A stretch of DNA of 25,751 nucleotides from an uncultured Traorella sp. (GCA_945919165.1 CAMEIZ010000007.1:1-25751), one strand, 5' to 3'; shown: positions 14,782 to 21,307, counted from the first letter of the stretch. Translations and numbers: made by a program. Notes: generated from the letters alone by a model not told the origin.

Positions 14782-16146
14782 ATGGCATTATTGGGAGTGA
14801 TTTGTCTGGGTGCTGGCTATTTTCTGGCCATCACAATTCAAGATCCGCTTGGAGCGATTACCTTTTTCTTTGTAGCTGTTGTATTAGTTATTTTCGGTAC
14901 GTATCTTTTATTTACGGCTGGCAGCATTGCTTTTCTGAAATGCTTAAGAAAGAATAAAAGCTATTATTATAAGACATCTCATTTTGTTTCTGTTTCCAAC
15001 ATGATTTATCGTATGAAACAAAATGCAGTGGGATTAGCTACAATTTGTATTTTGTCAACCATGGTCTTGGTTATGGTTTCTTCAACAGGTTCACTTTTTT
15101 TAGGCGTTGAAGATTTGATTGACATGCAGGCACCTATGGATATCAATTTGACCTATTATTCAGATTATCTTGATGAAAGCAAACAACTGGATCAGATTGT
15201 CATGAAGAAATGGCAAAATATTGATAAACAGGATTTCAACCGTCAGTATCAGTTTCCTTTTTCAGTTCAGATTAATCAAGATTCATTGCTGCTAGAAAAA
15301 TCATCTGATAGCAATTTACGTGAATATTATTATGTGGTTTTCGCCTATAATGAAGAGATCAAACTTAATGAAAATGAAATTGCCGTTACATTCAGTGATC
15401 ATCAGAAATTTGATACGCTTCAGATTGGAGATAAAGAATATTCAGTAAAAAATTATGATGAATTGATTCAGGGAAATAAGAAAAATGCTTTTAATTATAA
15501 CCCTGGATTTAAAGGGCTTGGTTATATCGTAATGCCAAGTGAAAAAGATGTGTATGAAGTGTTTCAGACAGCTGTTGGAAATGATCCTGACTTCTATTAT
15601 ACTGCTCCGGGATTTGCCTACAGCTTTAATACAGCAATGAGCTATGACCAGCAAAAACAGCTTTGTGATGAGTTCACAAAAGACATCAGCGAAGTAGCTA
15701 ATGGTGGCTATGCATTTCACATTTCACTTAAAGAAGATATCAGTGAAGAATACTATGGATTATTTGGAAGTTTCTTTTTCCTTGGAATCTTCTTAAGTAT
15801 CTTATTTATGGCAGCTACGGTTCTCATTATGTATTATAAGCAGATCAGTGAAGGTTATGATGATGTGAAACGATATGAAATCCTGCAGAAAGTTGGCATG
15901 AGCCATGAAGAAGTTAAAAAATCAATCCATTCTCAGATTTTAATAGTATTCTTTATGCCATTGATTACAGCCGGAATTCATATTATGTTTGCCTTTAATA
16001 TGATTTATCAGATTTTCTCAGCATTTGGTATGAATAATCCGTTAATGCTGATGAGTGTGATGTCCGTTGTTTTTGTTATCTTTTCACTGTTCTATTTTGT
16101 TGTGTATCAACTGACAGCTAAAGTTTATTATAAGATTGTCAGCTAG
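14782..16146 (+). CDS. BceB-like permease, C-terminal fragment (helices 5-10, extracellular domain)
   Basis: 454 residues from the first ATG after the premature stop, in the same frame. Helices 5-7 are followed by an external domain (about residues 110-320, starting DLIDMQAPMDINLTYY), which in the family binds the peptide antibiotic and signals to the kinase. YEILQKVGMSHEEVKKSIHSQ is the second FtsX-type coupling loop. Then come helices 9-10. AAGGAG at 14750 is 26 bases before this ATG and AAAGGAA is closer but also distant, so independent translation would be weak. Confidence 0.75.
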   Translation: MALLGVICLGAGYFLAITIQDPLGAITFFFVAVVLVIFGTYLLFTAGSIAFLKCLRKNKSYYYKTSHFVSVSNMIYRMKQNAVGLATICILSTMVLVMVSSTGSLFLGVEDLIDMQAPMDINLTYYSDYLDESKQLDQIVMKKWQNIDKQDFNRQYQFPFSVQINQDSLLLEKSSDSNLREYYYVVFAYNEEIKLNENEIAVTFSDHQKFDTLQIGDKEYSVKNYDELIQGNKKNAFNYNPGFKGLGYIVMPSEKDVYEVFQTAVGNDPDFYYTAPGFAYSFNTAMSYDQQKQLCDEFTKDISEVANGGYAFHISLKEDISEEYYGLFGSFFFLGIFLSILFMAATVLIMYYKQISEGYDDVKRYEILQKVGMSHEEVKKSIHSQILIVFFMPLITAGIHIMFAFNMIYQIFSAFGMNNPLMLMSVMSVVFVIFSLFYFVVYQLTAKVYYKIVS

Positions 16147-16221
16147 TCTTTCAAAAATGTAAGATTATTTAGAAAATCGTAAGAAAGGTTTAAGGATTTT
16201 GTTACAATCTTTCTTTATAAT
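16137..16221 (+). promoter_or_regulatory. Micro-operon promoter with the same operator layout as the transporter promoter
   Basis: TGTAAG at 16158 and CGTAAG at 16178 (20-bp step), with a weaker TGTCAG at 16137 (21-bp step, overlapping the permease end). The spacer reads ATTATTTAGAAAAT against TTTATAGAGTAAAC at the transporter. The -10 TATAAT starts 32 bp after the last repeat (16216-16221), identical spacing, and the -35 position is AGGATT against TGGATT. This similarity is seen directly; common control by the response regulator is inference. Confidence 0.7.
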
Positions 16222-16239
16222 ATAAGTAAGGAGATCGTT

Positions 16240-16326
16240 ATGAAGAAAAGTGCACAGGCAATTATTTTGTTATCGATTGCTGCCGGACTTGCTATTCTGG
16301 CTTTTCACAATAAAACCAAAAGATAA
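16240..16326 (+). CDS. Micro-ORF 1, 28-residue single-helix membrane peptide
   Basis: ATG with AAGGAG 6 bases upstream, 28 codons, TAA. It has a basic start (MKKSAQ), one hydrophobic helix of about 17 residues with small residues in the middle (SIAAGLAIL), and a basic end (HNKTKR). I recognise no family. It is the first of three micro-ORFs under an operator copied from the adjacent Bce-type transporter, which suggests a peptide that works with the transporter, its kinase or the envelope stress it answers. The coding evidence is the ribosome site, the promoter and the shared theme with its two neighbours. Confidence 0.65.
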   Translation: MKKSAQAIILLSIAAGLAILAFHNKTKR

Positions 16327-16399
16327 AAAGTTATGCAATCGAAAAAGATGGTTTTCCGGTATCAAACATATATTAAGTAAAAATGAAAGGTGATGGATG

Positions 16400-16492
16400 A
16401 TGGAAATGAGTATGGTGAAAGAAATAATTTTACTGGCAGTGTTAATGGGATTGTTGTTTATTGGCTGCAGTAAAATTTATAGGGAGGTCTAG
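16400..16492 (+). CDS. Micro-ORF 2, 30-residue membrane or lipoprotein-like peptide
   Basis: ATG at 16400 (an alternative ATG one codon earlier) behind AAAGGTGAT. The product begins MEMSMVKEI, has a hydrophobic helix, and reaches LLFIGC, which resembles a lipobox, before ending SKIYREV. It could be a tiny lipoprotein with an eight-residue mature part, or a plain membrane helix. Its last codons overlap the GGGAGG ribosome site of micro-ORF 3, so the two are likely coupled. 73 non-coding bases separate it from micro-ORF 1. Confidence 0.6.
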   Translation: MEMSMVKEIILLAVLMGLLFIGCSKIYREV

Positions 16493-16493
16493 T

Positions 16494-16577
16494 ATGCAGT
16501 GGATCCCTATAATGATCGAAGTGATCATTTGGCTGTTTCTCATGTTTTATTTCTATAAGCGAAATCAAAGGCAATAG
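16494..16577 (+). CDS. Micro-ORF 3, 27-residue single-helix membrane peptide
   Basis: ATG one base after the stop of micro-ORF 2, with GGGAGG 6-7 bases upstream. It begins MQWIPIMIEV, has an aromatic-rich helix (IIWLFLMFYFY) and a basic end (KRNQRQ), so the C-terminus is probably cytosolic. A strong terminator closes the operon, with this stop codon in its loop. I recognise no family. KdpF-like or transporter-modulating membrane peptides have similar size and build but no sequence link is claimed. Confidence 0.65.
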   Translation: MQWIPIMIEVIIWLFLMFYFYKRNQRQ

Positions 16578-16592
16578 TCTTTGATTTTTTTT
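16562..16592 (+). terminator. Terminator of the micro-operon
   Basis: AAATCAAAG / CTTTGATTT, 9-bp stem, 8-base loop holding the TAG of micro-ORF 3, then a T-run. Confidence 0.88.
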
Positions 16593-16609
16593 CATAAAAA
16601 AACTATAAT
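16581..16609 (+). promoter_or_regulatory. Promoter of the methionine aminopeptidase operon
   Basis: TTGATT, 17-base spacer, TATAAT. The -35 lies within the 3' arm of the preceding terminator. Confidence 0.75.
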
Positions 16610-16626
16610 AATAACGGTGATTAAAA

Positions 16627-17496
16627 ATGATATATTCAAAAAATGGAATGTGCTGGTGCGGCAGTAAGAAAAAATATAAGCATTGTCATTATGACTTTGA
16701 TCAAAAGCTTTTGGAATTAAAACTTAAAGGAGAAGAAACTCCTCCAAAATCCATCATCCGTAATGCGATGGATATCAAAGCTATTAAAGAAAGTGCTAAA
16801 ATCAATACTGCAGTTTTAGATGCAGTCGCTGAAAGAATTCATGAAGGAATGAGTACGCAGGAAATTGATGATATTGTTGTTTCAGTCACACATGCTCATC
16901 GTGCCAAATGTGCTCCATATCGATATGAAGGATATCCGAAAAGTGTTTGTACGAGTATAAATGAAGTAGTTTGTCATGGTATCCCAGATCCAAATCGCAT
17001 TTTAAAAAGTGGGGATATTGTTAATGTGGATGTATCCACGATCTATAAAGGCTATTTCTCAGATGCCAGCCGTATGTTTATGATAGGTGAAGTCAGCCAA
17101 AATGCCCAAAATTTGGTGGAAGTGACGAAACAGGCATTACAGGCAGGGTTGGATGCGATTGTTCCATGGGGACATTTGGGTGATATTTCACATGCGGTTC
17201 AAACAGTGGCAGAAAGCCATGGATATAATGTTGTCCGTGTTTTTGGCGGTCATGGAGTAGGAAAACAATTCCATGAAGAACCATTTGTTTCACATGTTGG
17301 TCAAGCAGGTACAGGGATGATTTTGGCTCCTGGTATGACCTTTACTATTGAACCTATGATCAATGAAGGTACCTTTGAAGTGGTCATTGATCAAGATGAT
17401 AAATGGACGACAACGACCAAAGATGGAAAGCTGAGTGCACAGTGGGAAGTTATGGTTTTAATAACAGAAAAGGGTTATGAAATATTAACACAATAG
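16627..17496 (+). CDS. map: Type I methionine aminopeptidase with N-terminal SEC-C zinc motif
   Basis: A 289-residue enzyme that removes the initiator methionine. Residues 9-20 form a SEC-C motif (CWCGSKKKYKHCH), a zinc knuckle like that at the end of SecA, found in a subset of Bacillota MetAPs and probably ribosome-directed. The catalytic domain has the five metal ligands: two Asp (VNVDVS, YFSDASRMF), His in GGHGVGKQFHEEP, Glu in FTIEPMI and Glu in SAQWEVMV. The phrase after the last is VMV where HT is usual; this is a small variation. GGTGAT precedes the ATG. Eight bases separate it from the nicotinamidase-like gene, so they form an operon. It is likely a second MetAP beside the ribosomal-cluster copy, which is not in view. 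Confidence 0.93.
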   Translation: MIYSKNGMCWCGSKKKYKHCHYDFDQKLLELKLKGEETPPKSIIRNAMDIKAIKESAKINTAVLDAVAERIHEGMSTQEIDDIVVSVTHAHRAKCAPYRYEGYPKSVCTSINEVVCHGIPDPNRILKSGDIVNVDVSTIYKGYFSDASRMFMIGEVSQNAQNLVEVTKQALQAGLDAIVPWGHLGDISHAVQTVAESHGYNVVRVFGGHGVGKQFHEEPFVSHVGQAGTGMILAPGMTFTIEPMINEGTFEVVIDQDDKWTTTTKDGKLSAQWEVMVLITEKGYEILTQ

Positions 17497-17504
17497 GAGG
17501 GTGT

Positions 17505-18029
17505 ATGAAAGAACTATTATTTGTTGTTGACATGGTGAATGGCTTTGTGAAAGAAGGAGCTATGCATGATGAAAAAATCATGAAGATCACGGATGTGATA
17601 CTACAGGAATGTAAGAATCATCCTGAGCGGCTTTTCATAGCGGATACACATGAGAAAGATGCGATTGAGTTTAACAGTTTTCCTGCTCATTGTATCAAGG
17701 GTACATCTGAAGCAGAAATCATTGATGAGCTAAAACCCTATGTGACAGAGATTCTGCCAAAAAATTCAACCAATACCTTTCATGTATTAAATAAAGATAT
17801 CTTAACTCACTATGATTCCTTTAAAATTGTAGGCTGCTGCAGTGATATATGTGTCATGCAATTTGCGTTAAGCTTGAAAACCTATCTGAATGAAATGAAT
17901 ATGAGTCAGCAGGTTATAGTCAAAGAAAAGGGAATTGCTACTTATGATGCACCATTCCATCCTGCTGAAGAATATCATAGAATGGCCGTGAATATGATGG
18001 CACAGTCAGGAATTGTCATTGAAGACTGA
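17505..18029 (+). CDS. Isochorismatase-family hydrolase, nicotinamidase-like
   Basis: A 174-residue protein with the cysteine-hydrolase triad Asp9 (FVVDMVNGF), Lys86 (LPKNSTNTF) and Cys116 (GCCSDICVMQF). The metal-site residues of nicotinamidases are also in place: Asp47 and His49 (IADTHEKD) and His62 (FPAHCIKGT). That phrase 'FPAHC.kGT.e.e.i..L' is typical of PncA, which turns nicotinamide into nicotinate for NAD salvage. I favour this role, but other isochorismatase-fold amidases share the triad. AGGAGG lies 5 bases before the ATG. A terminator whose 5' arm covers the stop ends the operon. Confidence 0.87.
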   Translation: MKELLFVVDMVNGFVKEGAMHDEKIMKITDVILQECKNHPERLFIADTHEKDAIEFNSFPAHCIKGTSEAEIIDELKPYVTEILPKNSTNTFHVLNKDILTHYDSFKIVGCCSDICVMQFALSLKTYLNEMNMSQQVIVKEKGIATYDAPFHPAEEYHRMAVNMMAQSGIVIED

Positions 18030-18046
18030 TTTTCAGTCTTTTTTCT
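18022..18046 (+). terminator. Factor-independent terminator
   Basis: AAGACTGA / TCAGTCTT, 8-bp stem, 3-base loop, T-run. The TGA stop is part of the 5' arm. Confidence 0.88.
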
Positions 18047-18068
18047 TATAATATTCAAAAAAAACAAC

Positions 18069-18079
18069 CACAAGTTGTG
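18069..18079. promoter_or_regulatory. Small palindrome, possible operator of the 18174 operon
   Basis: CACAAGTTGTG, 5+1+5 palindrome, about 95 bases before the first ORF of an XRE-containing operon. The sequence between (18080-18173) is AT-rich; TGaTATTAA and TATAAA are weak -10 candidates at 18139-18152. Function is a guess. Confidence 0.3.
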
Positions 18080-18173
18080 AAAGAAACAACGAATAGTAGA
18101 GTAACTCAACGAACCATCGCTTCATTTTATTTGCATTTGATATTAATATAAAAGCATGAAAGGAGTGGTTTTG

Positions 18174-18266
18174 ATGAAATACTACTACTATGAAGAAGAA
18201 AAAAGAGATGAAATGGAAAGAATCATGGAAAAGGTTTTAGAAAGAATCACAAGAAAGGAACTTTAA
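18174..18266 (+). CDS. 30-residue charged peptide upstream of XRE regulator
   Basis: ATG with AAAGGAG 7-8 bases upstream, 30 codons, TAA one base before the next gene's ATG. It begins MKYYYYEEEKRDEMER, four consecutive Tyr followed by a strongly charged stretch predicted to be one amphipathic helix (IMEKVLERITRKEL). It is unlike a leader peptide with rare codons. Its 3' end carries the AGAAAGGA ribosome site of the regulator, so translation is coupled. I recognise no family. Confidence 0.6.
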   Translation: MKYYYYEEEKRDEMERIMEKVLERITRKEL

Positions 18267-18267
18267 T

Positions 18268-18762
18268 ATGAAAACACTGGGTACAAAAATTGCTGAATAT
18301 CGAAAACTAAAAGGAATGACACAAGATGAACTGGCTAAAAGATTAAATGTATCTGCACAGGCTGTATCAAAATGGGAAAATGATTTAAGCATTCCTGATC
18401 TGACTATTCTGATAGAACTGGCTGACTTATTTAATGTATCATTAGATGAATTGATTCGTCAGAAAGAGAATAATGAAGTTGTACGTATGGTAGATGAAAA
18501 ACTGAGAAAGCCTATTGAAGAAATGATGCTGAAGGTGATCGTGGATTCAAAGGATGGTGACAAGGTTCGTGTAAATCTGCCTATGACACTGATCAAAGCC
18601 GGTCTTGCTTTAGGTATGACGATGCCGGAGGTGAATGGAAAAGAAGCTTTAATGGGTATTGATATGGAACAAATCCTGAATCTGGTTGAACAGGGATTAA
18701 CGGGCAGATTGATAGAAGTAGATACTGCTGATGGAGAACATGTGGAAGTGTTTGTTGAATGA
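18268..18762 (+). CDS. XRE-family regulator with C-terminal beta domain
   Basis: A 164-residue protein. Residues 5-62 are a Cro/C1-type HTH: IAEYRKLKGMTQDELAKRLNVSAQAVSKWEND, then PDLTILIELADLFNVSLDEL. After a short helical linker the C-terminal half (KVRVNLPMTLIKAGLALGM ... GRLIEVDTADGEHVEVFVE) is a compact domain I associate with SHOCT-like or YvlB/LiaX-type N-domains in Bacillota, with low certainty. The next gene ends in a related phrase. ATGA overlap joins the two. With the small charged ORF in front, this forms a three-gene unit. Target promoters are unknown; CACAAGTTGTG at 18069 is a candidate. Confidence 0.87.
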   Translation: MKTLGTKIAEYRKLKGMTQDELAKRLNVSAQAVSKWENDLSIPDLTILIELADLFNVSLDELIRQKENNEVVRMVDEKLRKPIEEMMLKVIVDSKDGDKVRVNLPMTLIKAGLALGMTMPEVNGKEALMGIDMEQILNLVEQGLTGRLIEVDTADGEHVEVFVE

Positions 18763-19010
18763 AAATCTATGTTTATGATCCAAAATCTGATAAAAAGATC
18801 AAATTATCCATTCCCAACATTCTGTTAGCCAATTCTCTGACAGATTTTATTATTCGCAAAGCACTTGAAAATGAACAAGAGAATCAAATAGATCCAGCCA
18901 GTGTTTCAGCTATGACAAAAGAATTGAAAAACAGTGTCAAAATATTTGGTCATTATAATCTAGTTGAAGTTGAAACAAAAGATGGAGAAATTGTTGAGAT
19001 CAAAATGTAA
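18759..19010 (+). CDS. Small protein sharing the regulator's C-terminal motif
   Basis: An 83-residue protein. It opens MKIYVYDPKSDKKIKLSIPNILLANSLTDF and ends VEVETKDGEIVEIKM. This matches the neighbour's 'VRVNLPMTLIKAGL ... IEVDTADGEHVEVFVE' in order and spacing, so it probably arose as a copy of the regulator's C-terminal domain without the HTH. It has no membrane segment or signal peptide. A plausible role is to bind or modulate the regulator by hetero-oligomerisation; this is inference. A terminator starts 6 bases after the stop. Confidence 0.78.
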   Translation: MKIYVYDPKSDKKIKLSIPNILLANSLTDFIIRKALENEQENQIDPASVSAMTKELKNSVKIFGHYNLVEVETKDGEIVEIKM

Positions 19011-19015
19011 GTACG

Positions 19016-19048
19016 CCCGAAAGATTTTCGAATTTTCGGGTTTTTTTT
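19016..19048 (+). terminator. Factor-independent terminator
   Basis: CCCGAAA / TTTCGGG arms around a loop that can itself pair (CGAAA / TTTCG), then eight T. Confidence 0.88.
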
Positions 19049-19126
19049 ATATTTTCTTCAAAAGATCAATCAAAAAACGGATATAGAAATCAATAATTAT
19101 GCAAATTTTTGGCACATCATTCTTCA

Positions 19127-19636
19127 TTAACATATGAATAAGAAAAAAACTAGTTTTTTATTTTTTGACAGGGGTATTTGAATTTTATACTTAATGGGTG
19201 AGCCATGATTGCTAAAAGGAAATTGAGTTAATAACTCACAAAGATAATCACCATCAAGAGTATATCCCTGCTGTTTCATTTCATGATAAAGCTTTTTGGC
19301 ATATTCTTTTTCTTTATCAGGATCATCAGCGCAAATGCACATATATAAGCTTTCTTTTAGAGCTATACAAGAGTTGTTGGGTGGATAAGAATCATCAATG
19401 AAAATAAATAAAGTATCACTGAAATATTCCTGATGATCAAAATTGTCTTTGCTTATGATCGTTCCGGCATTAAAAAAATAAGATAAAGGAATATTGTTTT
19501 GAATCAAGTTTGATTTGAAAACATGAAGCATTCTTTCGTAGGATTCATATCCTTGTTCAAAGTAATTGATTGAAGTTTTCATGACTGAGATTTCTCTTTT
19601 TGGCATATATTCAAAAAAGACAAGACCAACAATCAT
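19127..19636 (-). pseudogene. MerR/BmrR-type effector domain lacking its DNA-binding half
   Basis: About 170 residues that resemble the C-terminal ligand-binding (GyrI-like) domain of clostridial MerR regulators: EYMPKREISVMKTSINYFEQGYE in sense, then FFNAGTIISKDNF, DTLFIFID, and YAKKLYHEMKQQGYTLDGDYLCELLTQFP. No HTH precedes it. The frame is open to 19681 (with a TTG) and closed by TGA just beyond, and the DNA where an HTH should be encoded is occupied by a divergent acetyltransferase gene. ATGs at 19636 and 19606 lack a ribosome site. I judge it a truncated remnant. A stand-alone GyrI-like binder is the alternative. The C-terminal tail (KKLVFFLFIC) also looks aberrant. Confidence 0.65.
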
Positions 19637-19642
19637 GAAGTC

Positions 19643-19651
19643 TGGTATAAT
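19643..19651 (+). promoter_or_regulatory. Extended -10 promoter of the YoaP-like gene
   Basis: TGgTATAAT, 10 bases before the ATG at 19662. No ribosome site is visible between them, so the leader is about 3-4 bases. Confidence 0.55.
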
Positions 19652-19661
19652 AATTGTAATC

Positions 19662-20414
19662 ATGAAAAATGAATTTATCAATTTAGCACCTGAAAATATT
19701 CATAATGAACATCTATGCTGTATCATACGCACAAAAACAAATCATCCCGGTATAGAAAACAAAAGACAATGGCTTGCTGAGAGGCTTAAAGAAGGACATG
19801 TTTTTCGAAAACTCAATGAAAAGGCAACAGTTTTTATTGAGTATGCGCCCTTAGAAACAGCATGGGTGCCCATTTCTGGAAATAATTATTACTATATTTA
19901 TTGTTTATGGGTTTTGGGTGAATATAGAGGAAAGGGTTATGGAAAACAATTGTTGGAGTATTGTATCGAGGATGCAAAAAAACATGGGAAATCAGGGATT
20001 TGTATGCTTGGTGCAGATAAACAAAAGGCCTGGCTTTCAGATCAGAGTTTTGTAAAAAAATATGATTTTAAAGTTGTTGACAAAACAAACAGCGGATATG
20101 AATTATTAGCTCTTTCATTTGATGGTTCAGTGCCTTCGTTTAATGAAAATGCTAAAAAATCAACCATTGATCATCAAGAACTGACTATATTTTACAGTAT
20201 GCAATGCCCATATATTGAACAAAATATTCAAAAAATCAGGCAGTATTGTGAAACAGAAAAAATACCGGTCACATTAAATCAGGTAGATTCACTGCAAAAA
20301 GCAAAAGACTTACCATGTCCATTTAATAACTGGGCAGTGTTTTATGAAGGAAGCTTTAAAACGGTAAATCTTATGGATGTCAATGCTGTGAAAAAACTAC
20401 TTAAAAAAATCTAA
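19662..20414 (+). CDS. YoaP-type GNAT acetyltransferase with thioredoxin-like C-domain
   Basis: A 250-residue protein. Residues about 1-165 are a GNAT domain with the acetyl-CoA loop LWVLGEYRGKGYGKQLLEYC. Residues about 170-250 (LTIFYSMQCPYIEQNIQKIRQYC ... CPFNNWAVFYEGSFKTVNLMD) match the YoaP-like domain seen after GNAT domains in Bacillus YoaP and relatives; its CPYI resembles a one-Cys redox motif. The start at 19662 gives the canonical MKNEFINL; longer in-frame starts lie in or before the promoter. The substrate is unknown. It is divergent from the MerR remnant, which could once have regulated it. A bidirectional terminator follows. Confidence 0.87.
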   Translation: MKNEFINLAPENIHNEHLCCIIRTKTNHPGIENKRQWLAERLKEGHVFRKLNEKATVFIEYAPLETAWVPISGNNYYYIYCLWVLGEYRGKGYGKQLLEYCIEDAKKHGKSGICMLGADKQKAWLSDQSFVKKYDFKVVDKTNSGYELLALSFDGSVPSFNENAKKSTIDHQELTIFYSMQCPYIEQNIQKIRQYCETEKIPVTLNQVDSLQKAKDLPCPFNNWAVFYEGSFKTVNLMDVNAVKKLLKKI

Positions 20415-20430
20415 CGCGAGTTAGATTTTT
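20405..20430. terminator. Bidirectional terminator
   Basis: AAAAATCTAAC / GTTAGATTTTT, an 11-bp perfect stem with a GCGA loop between convergent genes. It holds the TAA of the plus-strand gene, and the minus-strand stop follows 5 bases on. Confidence 0.9.
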
Positions 20431-20434
20431 TAGT

Positions 20435-20722
20435 CTATTGATCAACCGTAACTGTAACAGCTACTATATCACCGGGCTGCTTACCAATTTTATTTCTGAT
20501 TTCTTTACGAATACCAATTATATAACAAATTGATCCATCATTATTTTTGACACCCATATTGACAATACTTCCACAATAGGATTCGCCATCAAAAGTCACA
20601 TCAGCTTTCACTCTTCCTTTTCCAAATTCTTTTTTGATATCATATGGAAAACGTATATAAGCACCGCCTTTATCAATGACAGGTTCTATTACTGCTTCAA
20701 ATTTATATGTTTTTTTGTTCAT
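20435..20722 (-). CDS. DUF1905 family protein
   Basis: A 95-residue protein with the DUF1905 pattern: YKFEAVIEPVIDKGGAYIRFPYDIKKEFGKGRVKADVTFDG, then GSIVNMG and the final GKQPGDIVAVTVTVD. The family is a small beta-barrel of unknown function, often single-domain or fused to a YdeI/bacteriocin-protection-like helix region; here only the barrel is present. It lies 45 bases downstream of a GNAT gene on the same strand and probably shares its promoter. The ribosome site is weak (GAAAGAG). Confidence 0.87.
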   Translation of the reverse strand: MNKKTYKFEAVIEPVIDKGGAYIRFPYDIKKEFGKGRVKADVTFDGESYCGSIVNMGVKNNDGSICYIIGIRKEIRNKIGKQPGDIVAVTVTVDQ

Positions 20723-20767
20723 GTTTTCTCTTTCAATATTAGTATCTTATTATTTTTCTTTCTGATT

Positions 20768-21274
20768 CTAATTGTTTAAATCAAGATCGAGAATATAGGA
20801 ATTTTCTGATTCGTTTACGATCTGAAATCCCAGTTTTAAATGGAGCCTGAGAGAAGCGTTATTCCATTTATATACGCAAGATCCACTAATCCTTTGATAG
20901 CCAAGATTTTTCAGTCTTTGGATCACTGTCTGCATGACAATAGTAGCGATTCCTTTTTGTCGATATTCATCAAACCAAATGGCAATAGGTGGGTTTTCTG
21001 ATTTTACTGTTACATCACCAATACTGATATAGTTTTCTTCTTTCAGCACTTCAATAAAATAAAATTCGCCAATTTGATCCAGATATTCACACATTCTTTT
21101 AACATAACTTAGATCTGGCTTTTTGTTTTCATCAAAGATTCCCTCTGAATTTTGATATACATAAGGATTTTGATAACCGATAAGGGCTTTTTCATAATGA
21201 CCATCGTATTTTTTAAGTCGAAGTGTATCAGTAAGCTGAATGATATCAGGTTGTTTTATATTTTGTAATGGCAT
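20768..21274 (-). CDS. GNAT family N-acetyltransferase (RimJ/RimL-like)
   Basis: A 168-residue single-domain acetyltransferase. It has the order ISIGDVTVKSENPPIAIWFDEYRQKGIATIVMQTVIQRLKNLGYQRI (acetyl-CoA loop RQKGIA near residue 108), followed by VYKWNNASLRLHLKLGFQ, the Asn-containing helix typical of the RimJ/RimL group. The substrate is unknown. The ATG has AAAGGA upstream and a good promoter lies at 21308-21336. It is followed by the DUF1905 gene. Confidence 0.87.
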   Translation of the reverse strand: MPLQNIKQPDIIQLTDTLRLKKYDGHYEKALIGYQNPYVYQNSEGIFDENKKPDLSYVKRMCEYLDQIGEFYFIEVLKEENYISIGDVTVKSENPPIAIWFDEYRQKGIATIVMQTVIQRLKNLGYQRISGSCVYKWNNASLRLHLKLGFQIVNESENSYILDLDLNN

Positions 21275-21307
21275 AGAACGTCCTTTCCGATGATTCTTTC
21301 TATTGTC

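Larger units (their letters stand above)
14188..16146 (+). pseudogene. BceB-like ABC permease interrupted by one in-frame TAA
   Basis: From the ATG at 14188 to the stop at 16144-16146 the frame is 652 codons before the final stop and contains a single internal stop, TAA at 14716-14718. Codons on both sides continue one protein: NISQIQL-stop-KPIHLLRSK, then GEKEPKTKW. In Bce permeases a phrase of the type '..KP(I/V)xLLR...GEKEPK' follows helix 4, so the stop replaces one residue inside a conserved phrase. The total matches the usual 640-670. Ten helices are predicted: 4 before the stop, 3 after it, an extracellular domain of about 200 residues, then 3 more. No other frameshift or deletion is seen, so the lesion is recent, a sequencing error, or tolerated by readthrough. 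The halves are listed separately. Confidence 0.85.

Noticed and set aside
14718..14782. Frameshift between the permease halves
   Set aside because: Both halves are in the same frame and the codons between them continue the family sequence; only one TAA separates them.
16333..16380. 15-codon frame between micro-ORFs 1 and 2
   Set aside because: No ribosome site, no hydrophobic helix, unlike its neighbours.
19143..19162. AAAAAACTAGTTTTTT as a terminator of the MerR remnant
   Set aside because: The arms are almost only A and T and the stem would be unstable; it also lies inside the open frame.
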